The translations under genes were made by a program, and so were the position numbers. The notes below the pieces were generated by a model that was not told where the DNA came from, ran no database searches, and saw only the letters and a list, made by a program, of their open reading frames with translations. Shown here one piece after another: positions 16,847-25,064 of a DNA stretch of 64,000 bases; within the stretch, counting starts at the first letter, position 1; each line of letters begins with the position of its first letter. Origin of the DNA: an uncultured Dysosmobacter sp. (lineage in GTDB: Bacteria; Bacillota; Clostridia; Oscillospirales; Oscillospiraceae); contig CANQPD010000008.1 in NCBI GenBank assembly GCA_947625655.1, positions 1-64,000 on the forward strand. The letters are read 5' to 3'.

Positions 16847-17417
16847 TCAAGCCCACGATCCGGGCGTGGAGCTCCGCCGCGTCGGATTCGTCGTGGGTCA
16901 CCAGCAGCACCGGCTTTTCCAGCCCGGCGCGGCGGACGCAGGCCATGGCCCTGCTCCGGTTCTCCTCGTCCAGCCCGGTGAAGGGCTCGTCCAGAGCCAG
17001 GGCGTCTGACGGGGCCAGCAGCGCCCGGGCCAGGGCCAGGCGGCGCTTCATGCCGCCAGAGAACTCCCGGACGGGCTTTGCCCCCACGTCCCCCAGGCCC
17101 AGCGCCGCCAGCATGTCCAGGGCCGCGCCCTCGTCCAGCTCCGGCCCCAGGACGAACCGCAGGTTTCCCATGGCGTCCAAATGCTCCAGCAGCCGGTCCT
17201 CCTGGAACACGGCGGCCCAGCGGCAGCCCTCCCCGCCGGTGATCCCGCCTCCGTCCGCCCGTTCCAGCCCCAGCAGGATGCGCAACAGGGTGGTCTTCCC
17301 CGCCCCGGAGGGGGCCATGACGCAGGTGACGCCGGGTTTCGCCGTAAATGTCACGTTCTCCAGCACAGGCACGCCGCCGTAGGACTTGCGCAGGTCTTTC
17401 ACGCGAAGCTCCATCAT
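16842..17417 (-). CDS. ABC transporter ATP-binding protein (NitT/TauT-like)
   Basis: 191 residues, about 50 shorter than typical NitT/TauT ATPases (240-260), with the C-terminal tail missing but all motifs present. These are Walker A PSGAGKTTLLR, signature SGGMKRRLALARALL, Walker B ALDEPFTGLD, and the H-loop VTHDESDAAEL. It powers the adjacent permease. Its start overlaps the permease stop by 4 bases. The tail loss may mean it lacks regulatory contacts seen in longer relatives. Confidence 0.85.
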   Translation of the reverse strand: MMELRVKDLRKSYGGVPVLENVTFTAKPGVTCVMAPSGAGKTTLLRILLGLERADGGGITGGEGCRWAAVFQEDRLLEHLDAMGNLRFVLGPELDEGAALDMLAALGLGDVGAKPVREFSGGMKRRLALARALLAPSDALALDEPFTGLDEENRSRAMACVRRAGLEKPVLLVTHDESDAAELHARIVGLK

Positions 17418-18178
17418 CCACCCGTCTTTCTCACCGCGAAGTCCACAAGGCCCAGAAACGCCTTCTCAAACGCCACGGACACCGCCACGATGACGGCGGT
17501 CCAGGCAAAGAGGTCCGGCGTCTGGAAATAGACCTTGGCGGTGTACAGCCGCTCGCCGATGGTCCCGGCGGAAAGGCCGATGACCTCCGCCGCCACCCCC
17601 GCCTTCCAGCACAGCCCCAGTCCCAGGGAGCAGGCGGCCCGGAAGTAGGGCAGCACCTGGGGCAGCCAGATGCCCCGCAGCTGCCGCCGGAGGGGCACCC
17701 GGAACACCCGGGCCATTTCCAGCAGCTTCCTGTCCGCGGCGGCAATGCCCGCCAGGACGTTTAAGTACACCGTCGGGAACACCATCAGCGCCGAGATGAA
17801 CAATGGCAGGTCGGCGCTGTCCAGCCACACCAGGGCCAGGATGATGAAGGACACCACCGGCACGGCCTTTACCGCCGCCACCAGGGGAGCCAGCAGCTCC
17901 CGGAGGCGGCGGAACCGGGCCGCCAGCGCCGCCAGCATCACCGCCAGCAGGCAGGAGAGCAGGAAGCCCCCGAAAATCCGCAGGGCGGAGCCCCCCACCG
18001 CCCGCCAAAAGGCGGCGGTGCCCACCAGCTCCCCCAGCCGCAGCAGGGCGGAGATGGGCGAGGCCAGCAGCAAAGCGCCGTGGGGGTAGGCCGCCGCCAG
18101 CGCCATGCTGGCCCCCTGCCAGGTCAGCAGCCACACCGCCACCGCCCAGGGGCGGATGCTGTTCCGCGCGGTTTTCAT
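17414..18178 (-). CDS. ABC transporter permease (SsuC/TauC-like)
   Basis: 254 residues with six predicted membrane segments. The EAA loop that docks the ATPase is visible at ARVFRVPLRRQLRGIWLP (GxxxxxxxxxP spacing). I chose ATG 18178 because GGGGGG lies just upstream; an earlier in-frame ATG at 18196 is possible. It belongs with the ATPase (4-base overlap) and with the binding protein upstream, from which it is separated by a heptamer-array element. Confidence 0.85.
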   Translation of the reverse strand: MKTARNSIRPWAVAVWLLTWQGASMALAAAYPHGALLLASPISALLRLGELVGTAAFWRAVGGSALRIFGGFLLSCLLAVMLAALAARFRRLRELLAPLVAAVKAVPVVSFIILALVWLDSADLPLFISALMVFPTVYLNVLAGIAAADRKLLEMARVFRVPLRRQLRGIWLPQVLPYFRAACSLGLGLCWKAGVAAEVIGLSAGTIGERLYTAKVYFQTPDLFAWTAVIVAVSVAFEKAFLGLVDFAVRKTGG

Positions 18179-18228
18179 GGGCAGCCCCCCTTTCATGAAG
18201 ATGGCGCAAAATGCAAAGAAGTGTGCCG

Positions 18229-18346
18229 AGATCAGAGATAAGGCCGCCTGCGGCGGCTGATAAGAGATATGGAATATCCTGTCGCCTCATCCCTGCGAGA
18301 AGCTGCCCGTGCGGCTGACGGAATATCTCTTATCTTTTATCTTTTC
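18229..18346. repeat. Inverted heptamer-array element (GATAAGA type)
   Basis: GATAAGAGATA-type units on the left face TATCTCTTATCTTTTATC on the right. The core includes GCCGCCTGCGGCGGC, also found in the core at 8296-8420. It lies between the binding-protein gene and the permease gene of one ABC operon. Confidence 0.8.
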
Positions 18347-19417
18347 TCAGCCTCCGTAGTAGAAGTCCGCCTCCGGCAGCGCGCCGCCCACAGAGGCGGG
18401 GTCCGCGTCATAGAGCACCTGGAGATAGCCGGAGAGCTTCTCCTGCATCTCCTCCCCGGTGATGCAGACGATGTTGCAGTAGGGCAGGGCCTTCTCCGCC
18501 ACGGCGGCGTCCACGATGCCGTATTCGCCGATGAGCTGGGCAGCGTCGGCGGTGTTATCGTTCACCCAATCCACGGAGGCGGCGTAGTCCTCCAGGAAGT
18601 CCGCCACTGTAACAGGGTTCGCCTCCACGAATTCCTTTCGGGCCACCACCACGCCGGTGAGCAGGGCGGAGCCGTTGTCCAGGGCCGCCCACTCCTCCGT
18701 CAGGTCCAACGCCACCCGCAGGCTATCGATCTTGCCCTGGGCCACGGTGACAAAGGGCTGGGGCAGCACGGCGATGGTGGCGCTGCCTGTGGCCAGGGCG
18801 GAGACGCACTCCGCGTGCTCGCTTTTCCAGTCGATGGTCACGTCGGCGTCCGGGTCGATGCCGTTTTCACTAAGCAGATACCGCAGGGCGTACTCCGGCG
18901 TGCTGCCCTTGCCGGCGGAGACGATGGTCTTGCCCCTCAGATCCGCCATGGACTGGACGGCGTTGCCGTTCTCCACAATATAGATGACGCCCAAGGTGTT
19001 CACCGCCAGGGTCACGATCTCCCCCTCGGTCTTCTGGTACAGCGTCGCCGCCAGGTTGGCGGGCACGCAGGCCATATCCAGGTCGCCCTTGATGAGGGAG
19101 GGCGTCACCTCGTCGGCAGCGGCCGCCAGGGAGGTCTCATAGATGTTGTTCAGCAGAAAATCATGGGGCTGACTGGAATCCAGCATCTGTACAAACTGGG
19201 CGTCGTTATCACTCATCAGCTTTACCAGCCCCATGGCGGTAGGCCCCTTCAGGGCCGCCAGCCGGACAACACCGGTTTCCTCCGGCTCCGTGGGCTCCTC
19301 CACCTCCGGCGCATCGGGCTCCTTGGCGGTGTCTTCCTCCTCCTGGCCGCACCCGGCCAGGGACAGCGTCAGCGCCAGCGCCAGCAGCAGCGTCAGGCTT
19401 TTTTTGAACAGGTTCAT
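18347..19417 (-). CDS. ABC transporter substrate-binding lipoprotein (NMT1/THI5-like)
   Basis: 356 residues. The lipoprotein signal ends in LSLAGCGQ. The mature part follows the two-lobe NMT1/SsuA-like fold: GLVKLMSDNDAQFV, then DLDMACVPANLAATLY, then KTIVSAGKGSTPEYALRYLL. Relatives bind sulfonates, nitrate, thiamine precursors or similar small molecules; the ligand cannot be deduced. It is 18 bases downstream of the TM1266-type gene and upstream of its permease and ATPase, so all four are probably one transcript. Confidence 0.85.
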   Translation of the reverse strand: MNLFKKSLTLLLALALTLSLAGCGQEEEDTAKEPDAPEVEEPTEPEETGVVRLAALKGPTAMGLVKLMSDNDAQFVQMLDSSQPHDFLLNNIYETSLAAAADEVTPSLIKGDLDMACVPANLAATLYQKTEGEIVTLAVNTLGVIYIVENGNAVQSMADLRGKTIVSAGKGSTPEYALRYLLSENGIDPDADVTIDWKSEHAECVSALATGSATIAVLPQPFVTVAQGKIDSLRVALDLTEEWAALDNGSALLTGVVVARKEFVEANPVTVADFLEDYAASVDWVNDNTADAAQLIGEYGIVDAAVAEKALPYCNIVCITGEEMQEKLSGYLQVLYDADPASVGGALPEADFYYGG

Positions 19418-19435
19418 GTTGGTTCCTTCCTTTCC

Positions 19436-19693
19436 TCACTTCAGGGCGTCCTCCGGGGCGTACACGGTCTTGGCCGTGATGCCCGGCAGACGTCCGATTT
19501 TGCCCGACAGGGCGGAGATCACGTCGGCGGGCGCGTCCATCGCCACGCTGATGACGTTGACGCCCCGGGCATGATAAGGTACGCCCATCCGGCCGATGAT
19601 ATGCCGCCCGTACTGGTGCAGCAGGTCGTTCAGGGCCGCCACGGAGGTGCCCTCCCGGACGATGACGGCCAGCACGGCCACGCGGGTCTCCAT
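19436..19693 (-). CDS. TM1266-family ACT-like regulator
   Basis: 85 residues matching the TM1266 family (annotated as putative iron-only hydrogenase system regulator; NikR C-terminal-like fold): RVAVLAVIV at the start, HQYGRHIIGRMGVPYH in the middle, ISVAMDAPADVISALSGKIGRLPG near the end. The family usually sits beside hydrogenase maturation genes; here it leads an ABC importer operon, which suggests ligand sensing tied to transport. It has no DNA-binding domain of its own. GGGGGAG precedes the start. Confidence 0.75.
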   Translation of the reverse strand: METRVAVLAVIVREGTSVAALNDLLHQYGRHIIGRMGVPYHARGVNVISVAMDAPADVISALSGKIGRLPGITAKTVYAPEDALK

Positions 19694-19713
19694 ACCAGTC
19701 TCCCCCCTCTTCG

Positions 19714-19754
19714 GAAAAAAATAACATCTCCCCCGCCGTCCGGCAGAGAAGATG
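19714..19754 (-). terminator. Intrinsic terminator in the leader of the ABC operon
   Basis: Arms at 19725-19738 and 19741-19754 pair over about 12 bp with several G-U pairs (minus-strand sense), followed on the minus strand by TTATTTTTTT. It lies between the promoter at 19891-19919 and the start codon at 19693, so transcripts must read past it. This is the arrangement expected of an attenuator or riboswitch. Confidence 0.7.
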
Positions 19755-19890
19755 CGCACAGCACCGCAGGACGCGGGAAGCCCCGCGCCGGTCTCTCCAG
19801 CTTTTGGCTCGGGAAAATTCCCTCGCCATCAGAACGGCAGAATCCATTGTCCCGTCCGCCGGTCAGAAGCGCTTCCCGGGGACTGGAAGG
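19755..19890 (-). ncRNA. Candidate structured leader (attenuator or riboswitch of unknown class)
   Basis: About 135 bases of leader between the predicted transcription start and the terminator at 19714-19754. Small hairpins are visible (CGCGGG-gctt-CCCGCG and GGGAATTTTCCC). I compared it by eye with TPP, T-box, SAM, guanidine-I, ZTP, THF and fluoride consensus motifs and recognised none. The class is unknown. Confidence 0.4.
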
Positions 19891-19919
19891 ATTATACTAT
19901 ACTTTTACCAGTCCGTCAA
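19891..19919 (-). promoter_or_regulatory. Consensus sigma-A promoter of the ABC operon
   Basis: On the minus strand TTGACG (19914-19919) and TATAAT (19891-19896) are 17 bases apart. The -35 box overlaps the stop codon of the 87-residue gene upstream. Confidence 0.8.
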
Positions 19920-20179
19920 CGGGCTGTCCGCGTCCCTGCCGAAGAGCCGCAGGCCTCCCGCCGCTTCCGCAGCGCCTCGTCGCTCTCTCCCAGCACAGCG
20001 CCGCGCACCATCCTCTCATACTCCTCCGTCCTGCCGATCGCTTCCACCAAAATACCGCAGACCTCTTTGTTCCCCGGCAGCGCCTCCAGCCGGTCCATGG
20101 CTTCCGAGATCCCTTTATAGAGGATGGTATACATCATTTCCCAGTCTTCAGGTTCCATATAAATATCCGATTCTCTCAT
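19916..20179 (-). CDS. Small acidic protein of unknown function
   Basis: 87 residues, mostly helical by eye, starting MRESDIYMEPEDWEMMY. No family recognised. A ribosome site (AAGGAGT) is well placed. The gene is divergent from the small XRE regulator at 20281 with an AT-rich gap between them, which suggests that the regulator may control it. Confidence 0.55.
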   Translation of the reverse strand: MRESDIYMEPEDWEMMYTILYKGISEAMDRLEALPGNKEVCGILVEAIGRTEEYERMVRGAVLGESDEALRKRREACGSSAGTRTAR

Positions 20180-20280
20180 CCTATATACTCCTTCCGTGTA
20201 TTTTTACAACATTACAACGTAATTATAAGGCGTATAACATGCTAAGGTCAAGAAAAATACTTCGTGTTGGTGTAAAATGC

Positions 20281-20541
20281 ATGAGGAAATCGTATTTTTA
20301 TGAAAATTCCAACTTAATCTTCAAAAATTTGCGGCAGCTGCGAAAAAAGAACAATCTGTCGCAAGAAGCGCTTGCCGCGCAAATGCAGCTGCTGGGCGTT
20401 GACATTGACCAGCAGCTTATCAGCAAGATTGAATTGAACAAACGCTTTGTGAAGGATTATGAATTGGTCTGTTTCTGCAAGATTTTCAATGTCACCGAAA
20501 AAGACCTTTTGGCGGATTTTTACGAACAGCACGGCGAATAA
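20281..20541 (+). CDS. Small XRE-family HTH regulator
   Basis: 86 residues, a single helix-turn-helix domain: NLRQLRKKNNLSQEALAAQM, then DIDQQLISKIELNKR as the recognition helix region, and FNVTEKDLLADF at the end. The start is uncertain: ATG 20281 and ATG 20239 are both in frame and neither has a strong ribosome site. The gene is AT-rich compared with its surroundings. It is divergent from the 87-residue gene, and autoregulation through the shared gap is plausible. Confidence 0.75.
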   Translation: MRKSYFYENSNLIFKNLRQLRKKNNLSQEALAAQMQLLGVDIDQQLISKIELNKRFVKDYELVCFCKIFNVTEKDLLADFYEQHGE

Positions 20542-20568
20542 AAAGCCGCCCCATCCGGGGCGGCTTTC
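20541..20568. terminator. Bidirectional terminator, XRE gene and malQ
   Basis: An 11-bp stem AAAGCCGCCCC (20542-20552) with its complement (20557-20567) and loop ATCC. It lies between the converging XRE and malQ stop codons. T runs are short on both sides. Confidence 0.7.
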
Positions 20569-20586
20569 GTCTTGCCGGTCTCCTGT

Positions 20587-22065
20587 TCAGCACCGCCCAA
20601 AGGCGTGGGTCATGTCTTTGATCTCCTTGGCCAGCTCCGCCGCGGCCTGGCCCGGCAACAGCCGCCAGCGCCAGTTGCCCTCCGCCACGCCGGGGACGTT
20701 GATCCGCGCCTCGCTGCCAAGGCCCAGGTAATCCTGCAATTGGGCCACGAACAGCTCCGCCACGCTGCCCTGGCCGCACCGCAGCAGGGCGCTTCTGGCG
20801 CTCTCGGCATCCGCCGCGCCCAGGTATTGGGCCGCGAAGGCCCTCTCCGCCTCGGTCGCGCTTTCGTACCAGCCCACGGCGGTGTCGTTGTCATGGGTGC
20901 CGGTGTAGCAGATGCAGTGGGGCTGGGTGTAGTTATGGGGCAGATACGCGTTGTCCGGGCCGGAAAACGCGAACTCCAGCACCTTCATGCCCGGCAGGCC
21001 CGACTCGCTGCGCAGGTCATGGACGGCGTCGGTGAGGATGCCCAGGTCCTCCGCGATGTAGGTGATCTGGGGGAACCAGCTGGTCAGCACCCGCAAAAGG
21101 TCCATGCCGGGGCCCTTCTCCCACTGGCCCACCTTGGCGGTCTTGGCCCCCGCCGGGATGGCCCAGTAGCTCTCCAGCCCCCGGAAGTGGTCGATGCGGA
21201 TGGCGTCAAACAGCTTGGACGCGCCCTCCACCCGGCGGATCCACCAGCCGAAGCCGTCCCGCTTCATCGCCGCCCAGTCGTACAGCGGGTTGCCCCACAG
21301 CTGGCCCTCCTCGGAGAAGTAGTCCGGCGGCACGCCCGCCACCTTGCAGGGCCGGCCCTGGCCGTCCAGCAGGAATTCCTTCCGCTCGCTCCACACGTCG
21401 GCGGAGTCCAGGGAGACATAGATGGGCAGGTCGCCGATGATTTTGATGCCCAGGGCGTTGACGTATTTTTTCAGTTCCTCCCACTGGGTGAAGAACCAGT
21501 ACTGGACCGCGGCGTGGAAGGCCACGTCCTCCGCCAGCTCCACCCGCCACCGCTCCACGGCGGAGGGCTCGTGGCGGCGCAGGGCCTCGTCCGGCCAGTC
21601 AAACCAGGCCTGATCGCCGAAATGGGTCTTCACCGCCCGATACAGGGCGTATTCTTTCAGCCAGGGATTACGGTCCGTAAAATCCCGCACCGCCTGGGCC
21701 CTCTCTCCGTCCAGGTGGGAGAAGGCCTTGCGCAGCAAGGGCTCCCGGGACGCGCAGAGGGCAGCGTAGTCGATCTTGTCCCCGTCAGGGACCCGGGCGC
21801 CGTCCAGATCCGTTTGATCCAGCAGGCCGTCGGCGGCCAGGGCCTCCAGGTCGATAAACAGGGGATTGCCCGCGAAGGTGGACACGCTGGTATAGGGCGA
21901 ATCCCCCGCCCCGGTGGGGCCCACAGGCAGGATCTGCCACCAGGACTGGCCCGCGTCGTGTAGAAAATCCGCAAACTCCCGGGCCCCGGCGCCCAGGGAG
22001 CCGATGCCGTAAGGAGACGGCAGGGAAAAAATCGGCAGTAAGATGCCGGATGAACGTTTGATCAA
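20587..22065 (-). CDS. malQ: 4-alpha-glucanotransferase (amylomaltase, GH77)
   Basis: 492 residues. MalQ moves glucan chains between maltodextrins in the cytoplasm. The GH77 landmarks are in order: SPYGIGSLG near the start, nucleophile Asp in AIRIDHFRGLESYW, acid/base Glu in YIAEDLGILT, and the third Asp in GTHDNDTAVGW. No ATG is suitably placed; I chose the TTG at 22065 because GAGGAG lies 9 bases upstream. It has its own promoter at 22101-22129, and no maltose transporter is adjacent. Confidence 0.9.
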   Translation of the reverse strand: MIKRSSGILLPIFSLPSPYGIGSLGAGAREFADFLHDAGQSWWQILPVGPTGAGDSPYTSVSTFAGNPLFIDLEALAADGLLDQTDLDGARVPDGDKIDYAALCASREPLLRKAFSHLDGERAQAVRDFTDRNPWLKEYALYRAVKTHFGDQAWFDWPDEALRRHEPSAVERWRVELAEDVAFHAAVQYWFFTQWEELKKYVNALGIKIIGDLPIYVSLDSADVWSERKEFLLDGQGRPCKVAGVPPDYFSEEGQLWGNPLYDWAAMKRDGFGWWIRRVEGASKLFDAIRIDHFRGLESYWAIPAGAKTAKVGQWEKGPGMDLLRVLTSWFPQITYIAEDLGILTDAVHDLRSESGLPGMKVLEFAFSGPDNAYLPHNYTQPHCICYTGTHDNDTAVGWYESATEAERAFAAQYLGAADAESARSALLRCGQGSVAELFVAQLQDYLGLGSEARINVPGVAEGNWRWRLLPGQAAAELAKEIKDMTHAFGRC

Positions 22066-22100
22066 GCTGACCCGCTCCTCTTCACACAAATTTCTGTTCT

Positions 22101-22129
22101 ATTTTATGGAATCCCGCCGCCGCTGTCAA
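22101..22129 (-). promoter_or_regulatory. Sigma-A promoter of malQ
   Basis: Minus-strand TTGACA (22124-22129) and TAAAAT (22101-22106), 17 bases apart, about 35 bases before the TTG start. Confidence 0.8.
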
Positions 22130-22165
22130 GGGTGCTTTTCATTTCGGCGCGTTTGTGGTATCCTG

Positions 22166-22488
22166 CCCTCAGTGGACAAAGGACAACACGGTTTTTCGGG
22201 GCATCTTGGGCAGCTGGCGGCGTTATCCTCGTTGCCGGGCGCCAGCCTCGGCCCAGCGGAACGGGCCTCGGCAGACTTGGCGGTATGATGCCAAGCCAGC
22301 CCGGCGGCCTCGTCTGCCTTGCCAACTGCCCAATCTGCTCCCGAAAAACTCCGAAGGACCTGCCAGCGAGAAAAAATCAGGGCTGGCAAGAAAGAGGACG
22401 CAGGCGGGCTGGCGCCCGCCAAGGACGATGACGCCGCCAGCGTTGATTTTGGCCGCTGGCAGGCGTGTTGTCCTTTGTTCACTGAGGG
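22166..22488. mobile_element. Foldback MITE-like element, 323 bp
   Basis: The ends are 25-bp terminal inverted repeats (22166-22190 and 22464-22488) with one mismatch, beginning CCCTCAGTG. Similarity between the two arms resumes inside as GCTGGCGGCGT and GGGCGCCAGCC, so the element can fold over much of its length. It has no transposase gene and no clear target duplication. It lies between the malQ promoter and the promoter of the next regulator and holds no other visible feature. Confidence 0.75.
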
Positions 22489-22553
22489 TGTCCCCAAAGC
22501 ATTGAAAATCCAGAGCCGCAACCGCCCGTTGACAAAAGGAAACCCCCGCTTGG

Positions 22554-22582
22554 TTGCCAGGGCCCGCCCGTTCTGCTACCAT
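22554..22582 (+). promoter_or_regulatory. Promoter of the membrane-anchored XRE gene
   Basis: TTGCCA (22554-22559) and TACCAT (22577-22582), 17 bases apart, 23 bases before the ATG. Confidence 0.65.
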
Positions 22583-22604
22583 ACACGCAAAAGGAGGAGA
22601 CGCC

Positions 22605-23909
22605 ATGGATGAAAAAAGCACCCTGGGCCTGCGGATCCAGGAATGCCGCCGGGCCGCCGGCCTTTCCCAGGAGGCCCTGGGGCAGCGGCTGAACGTCTCC
22701 CGGCAGGCGGTGAGCAAGTGGGAGGCCGACGCCGCCATCCCGGAGCTGGAGAACCTGATCGCCATGAGCCGCATTTTCGGCGTGTCCATCGGGCGGCTGC
22801 TGGGGGTGGAGCCGGAGCAGACAGAGACGGCCGGGCCTGCGGAGCGGCCGCCGGAGGACGGCGGACTGATGGAAAAGGAACTGGCCGCCGTGGAGGCCAT
22901 CGCCGCCAAATACACCGAGGAGGCCCAGCGCCACCAGCGGCCCGGATGGTCCCGGAAGCGGAAGGCCATCACCTGTGCCCTGGCCGCAGCGGTGGTGCTG
23001 GCGGCGGTCCTTTTGGTGAAGGGGCAGCTGGAGGCCATCTACCGGCGGTTGTCCAGCATGGAGGCCCAGGTATACAGGGTACAGACCGCCCTGGACCAGC
23101 AAGTCAGTGCCCTCTCCGGTGAATTGAGCAATATACTGGAAGAAAACAGCAGTATAATATCCGATTCTCAGGCAGCTATTATCGACTTTGATCCCAACGC
23201 CCAGACTGTGACACTTCTGGTCAGCGCCGTGCCCAAAGAGTTAACAGACACTACCACCGCCGTTTTTACCGCCACCCTGGCCGACGGGCGTCAGTTCACA
23301 GCAGTGGGTGAACGGCGCAGCGGCTGCTTTGCCTCCGAATCGCTGGTGGTACCTATGGACGACCAAACCATCCGGCTCTCCGTGGCCCTGACGGACGGCG
23401 GCAGCACACGCATCGGAGCAATGGAGCCCCTGTACGACTGCCATCCAGATTTTTTCCGGCTGCATGTGGAAGCCAACTGCTCCTCTTCCATTACTGAAAA
23501 CAGCAACCCCTGGTCCGAAGCTCCTGCCCACATTGACTTTGGCGATCTGCATGTGGAGATCTGGCTGGATGCCCCGGTCATCCGCCAGGCACTGGCTCCC
23601 ACGGCAGTGGATTTCTGTCTGTACCGCAATCAGGAGATCACTCCGGTGTGGTCCACCCCGGTGCCGGAGGCTGTCTCCGACTTTCAGCAAAACGGCTATG
23701 CAGACATCTCCGCCGTCCCTCCGGGCGAGGCTCCCAGTTATACGCCAGAGCCGGGGGAAACCGTCGTCGCGGCCCTGCGGGTCACCGATACGATGGGCAC
23801 CACCACCTGGACAGTGCTGGACGTTTTTCGGGCCTCCTCCAGCCGGAGCATCAGCCGTCTGCATTGGTCCAATTTGGAGCCCTGGTCCCCCGGCACCGCC
23901 ATCCCCTGA
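22605..23909 (+). CDS. Membrane-anchored XRE-type regulator with outer domain
   Basis: 434 residues. Residues 5-65 form an HTH domain (LGLRIQECRRAAGLSQEALG, then VSRQAVSKWEADAAIPEL). A basic stretch and one membrane helix follow at about 125-145 (AITCALAAAVVLAAVLLV), then a short coiled coil (YRRLSSMEAQVYRVQTALDQ) and an outer region of about 260 residues with beta-sandwich character. This looks like a one-component sensor with the reading head inside and a receptor outside. The ligand and targets are unknown. AAAGGAGG precedes the ATG. Confidence 0.8.
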   Translation: MDEKSTLGLRIQECRRAAGLSQEALGQRLNVSRQAVSKWEADAAIPELENLIAMSRIFGVSIGRLLGVEPEQTETAGPAERPPEDGGLMEKELAAVEAIAAKYTEEAQRHQRPGWSRKRKAITCALAAAVVLAAVLLVKGQLEAIYRRLSSMEAQVYRVQTALDQQVSALSGELSNILEENSSIISDSQAAIIDFDPNAQTVTLLVSAVPKELTDTTTAVFTATLADGRQFTAVGERRSGCFASESLVVPMDDQTIRLSVALTDGGSTRIGAMEPLYDCHPDFFRLHVEANCSSSITENSNPWSEAPAHIDFGDLHVEIWLDAPVIRQALAPTAVDFCLYRNQEITPVWSTPVPEAVSDFQQNGYADISAVPPGEAPSYTPEPGETVVAALRVTDTMGTTTWTVLDVFRASSSRSISRLHWSNLEPWSPGTAIP

Positions 23910-23913
23910 ATAT

Positions 23914-23952
23914 GAAAAAGCCGCCCCCCCGGTTGGAGGGACGGCTCTTTTT
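23914..23952. terminator. Bidirectional terminator between XRE gene and argF
   Basis: A GC-rich hairpin (AAAAAGCCG...CGGCTCTTTTT) has A5 before and T5 after, so it serves both the XRE gene and the arginine operon, whose last gene argF stops at 23955. Confidence 0.8.
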
Positions 23953-23954
23953 CG

Positions 23955-24932
23955 TTACTTCATCAGCTCGTACATGACGGCCTTGATGGTGTGCATCCGG
24001 TTCTCCGCCTCGTCGAAGACGATGGACTGCTCGCTCTCGAACACCTCGTCGGTGACCTCCATGGCATCGCGGCCGAACTTCTCGCCCATCTCGCGGCCCA
24101 CCTGGGTCTTGTGGTCGTGGTAGGCGGGCAGGCAGTGCATGAAGCGGCACTGGGGGCCGGCGTTGTCCAGCAGGGCCTTTGTCACCTGATAGGGCCCCAG
24201 AGCCTGGATGCGCTCCTGCCAGACCTCCACCGGCTCGCCCATGGACACCCACACGTCGGTGTACAGCACGTCGGCGTTTTTCGTGGCCTCCATGGGGTCC
24301 TCGATGAACTCCAGCACCGCGCCGGTCTCGGCGGCGATGGCCTGGCACTGATCCACCAGGGCCTGCTCCGGCATGTACGCCTTGGGGGCGCAGGCCACGA
24401 AGTGCATGCCCATCTTGGCGCAGCCCACCATCAGGCTGTTGCCCATGTTGTACCGGGCGTCGCCCAGGTACACCAGCTTCACGCCCTTCAGCTTCCCGAA
24501 GTGCTCCTGAATGGTCAGAAAATCCGCCAAAATTTGAGTGGGGTGGAACTCGTTGGTCAGGCCGTTGAACACGGGGACCCCGGCGTACTGCGCCAGTTCC
24601 TCCACCAGTTCCTGGCCGAAGCCCCGGTACTCGATGCCGTCAAACATGCGGCCCAGCACCCGGGCGGTGTCGGCGATGGACTCCTTCACGCCGATCTGGC
24701 TGCCGGTGGGGCCCAGGTAGGTGCTGCCCATGCCCAAATCCTGGGCGGCCACCTCGAAGGCGCAGCGGGTGCGGGTGGAGGTCTTCTCAAAGATCAGGGC
24801 GACGTTTTTGCCCTCCAGATAGCGGTGGGGGACGCCCGCCTTCTTCTTGGCCTTCAGATCGGCGGCGGTGTCCAGAAACTGCTGGATCTCAGCGGGGGTG
24901 AAGTCCAGGAGCTTTAAGAAATGGGTAGTCAT
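23955..24932 (-). CDS. argF: Ornithine carbamoyltransferase
   Basis: 325 residues. It joins carbamoyl phosphate and ornithine to make citrulline, the sixth step of arginine synthesis. [11 protein letters not shown] is the carbamoyl-phosphate loop, [16 protein letters not shown] the middle block and MHCLPAYHD the ornithine/Cys loop (HCLP). The synthetic rather than catabolic role follows from its position as last gene of the operon. A ribosome site AAAGGAAA is upstream. A heptamer element separates it from argD. Confidence 0.95.
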   Translation of the reverse strand: MTTHFLKLLDFTPAEIQQFLDTAADLKAKKKAGVPHRYLEGKNVALIFEKTSTRTRCAFEVAAQDLGMGSTYLGPTGSQIGVKESIADTARVLGRMFDGIEYRGFGQELVEELAQYAGVPVFNGLTNEFHPTQILADFLTIQEHFGKLKGVKLVYLGDARYNMGNSLMVGCAKMGMHFVACAPKAYMPEQALVDQCQAIAAETGAVLEFIEDPMEATKNADVLYTDVWVSMGEPVEVWQERIQALGPYQVTKALLDNAGPQCRFMHCLPAYHDHKTQVGREMGEKFGRDAMEVTDEVFESEQSIVFDEAENRMHTIKAVMYELMK

Positions 24933-24967
24933 AGGAAAAGTTTCCTTTCTCTAAAAATGTTTTTTAG

Positions 24968-25062
24968 ATCAGAGTGAAGAGATAAGAGATAAAAGATAGA
25001 TATAACAAGCGCCGGATATCACCGCGGATATCTCTTATCTTTTATCTCTTATCGATTTATCT
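24968..25062. repeat. Heptamer-array element between argF and argD
   Basis: Left arm GATAAGAGATAAAAGATA, right arm TATCTCTTATC-TTTTATC-TCTTATC, inverted to each other around a short core. It fills the gap and ends at the argD stop codon. Confidence 0.85.
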
Positions 25063-25064
25063 TT

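Noticed and set aside
19755..19890. Leader considered as a TPP, T-box or guanidine-I element
   Set aside because: None of the conserved words (CTGAGA, TGGNACCGCG, ACGG-GGGA-type) is in the right order.
22223..23038. 271-residue minus-strand frame over the MITE-like element and the XRE gene
   Set aside because: It is antisense to the XRE gene and crosses the inverted repeat; no start signals.
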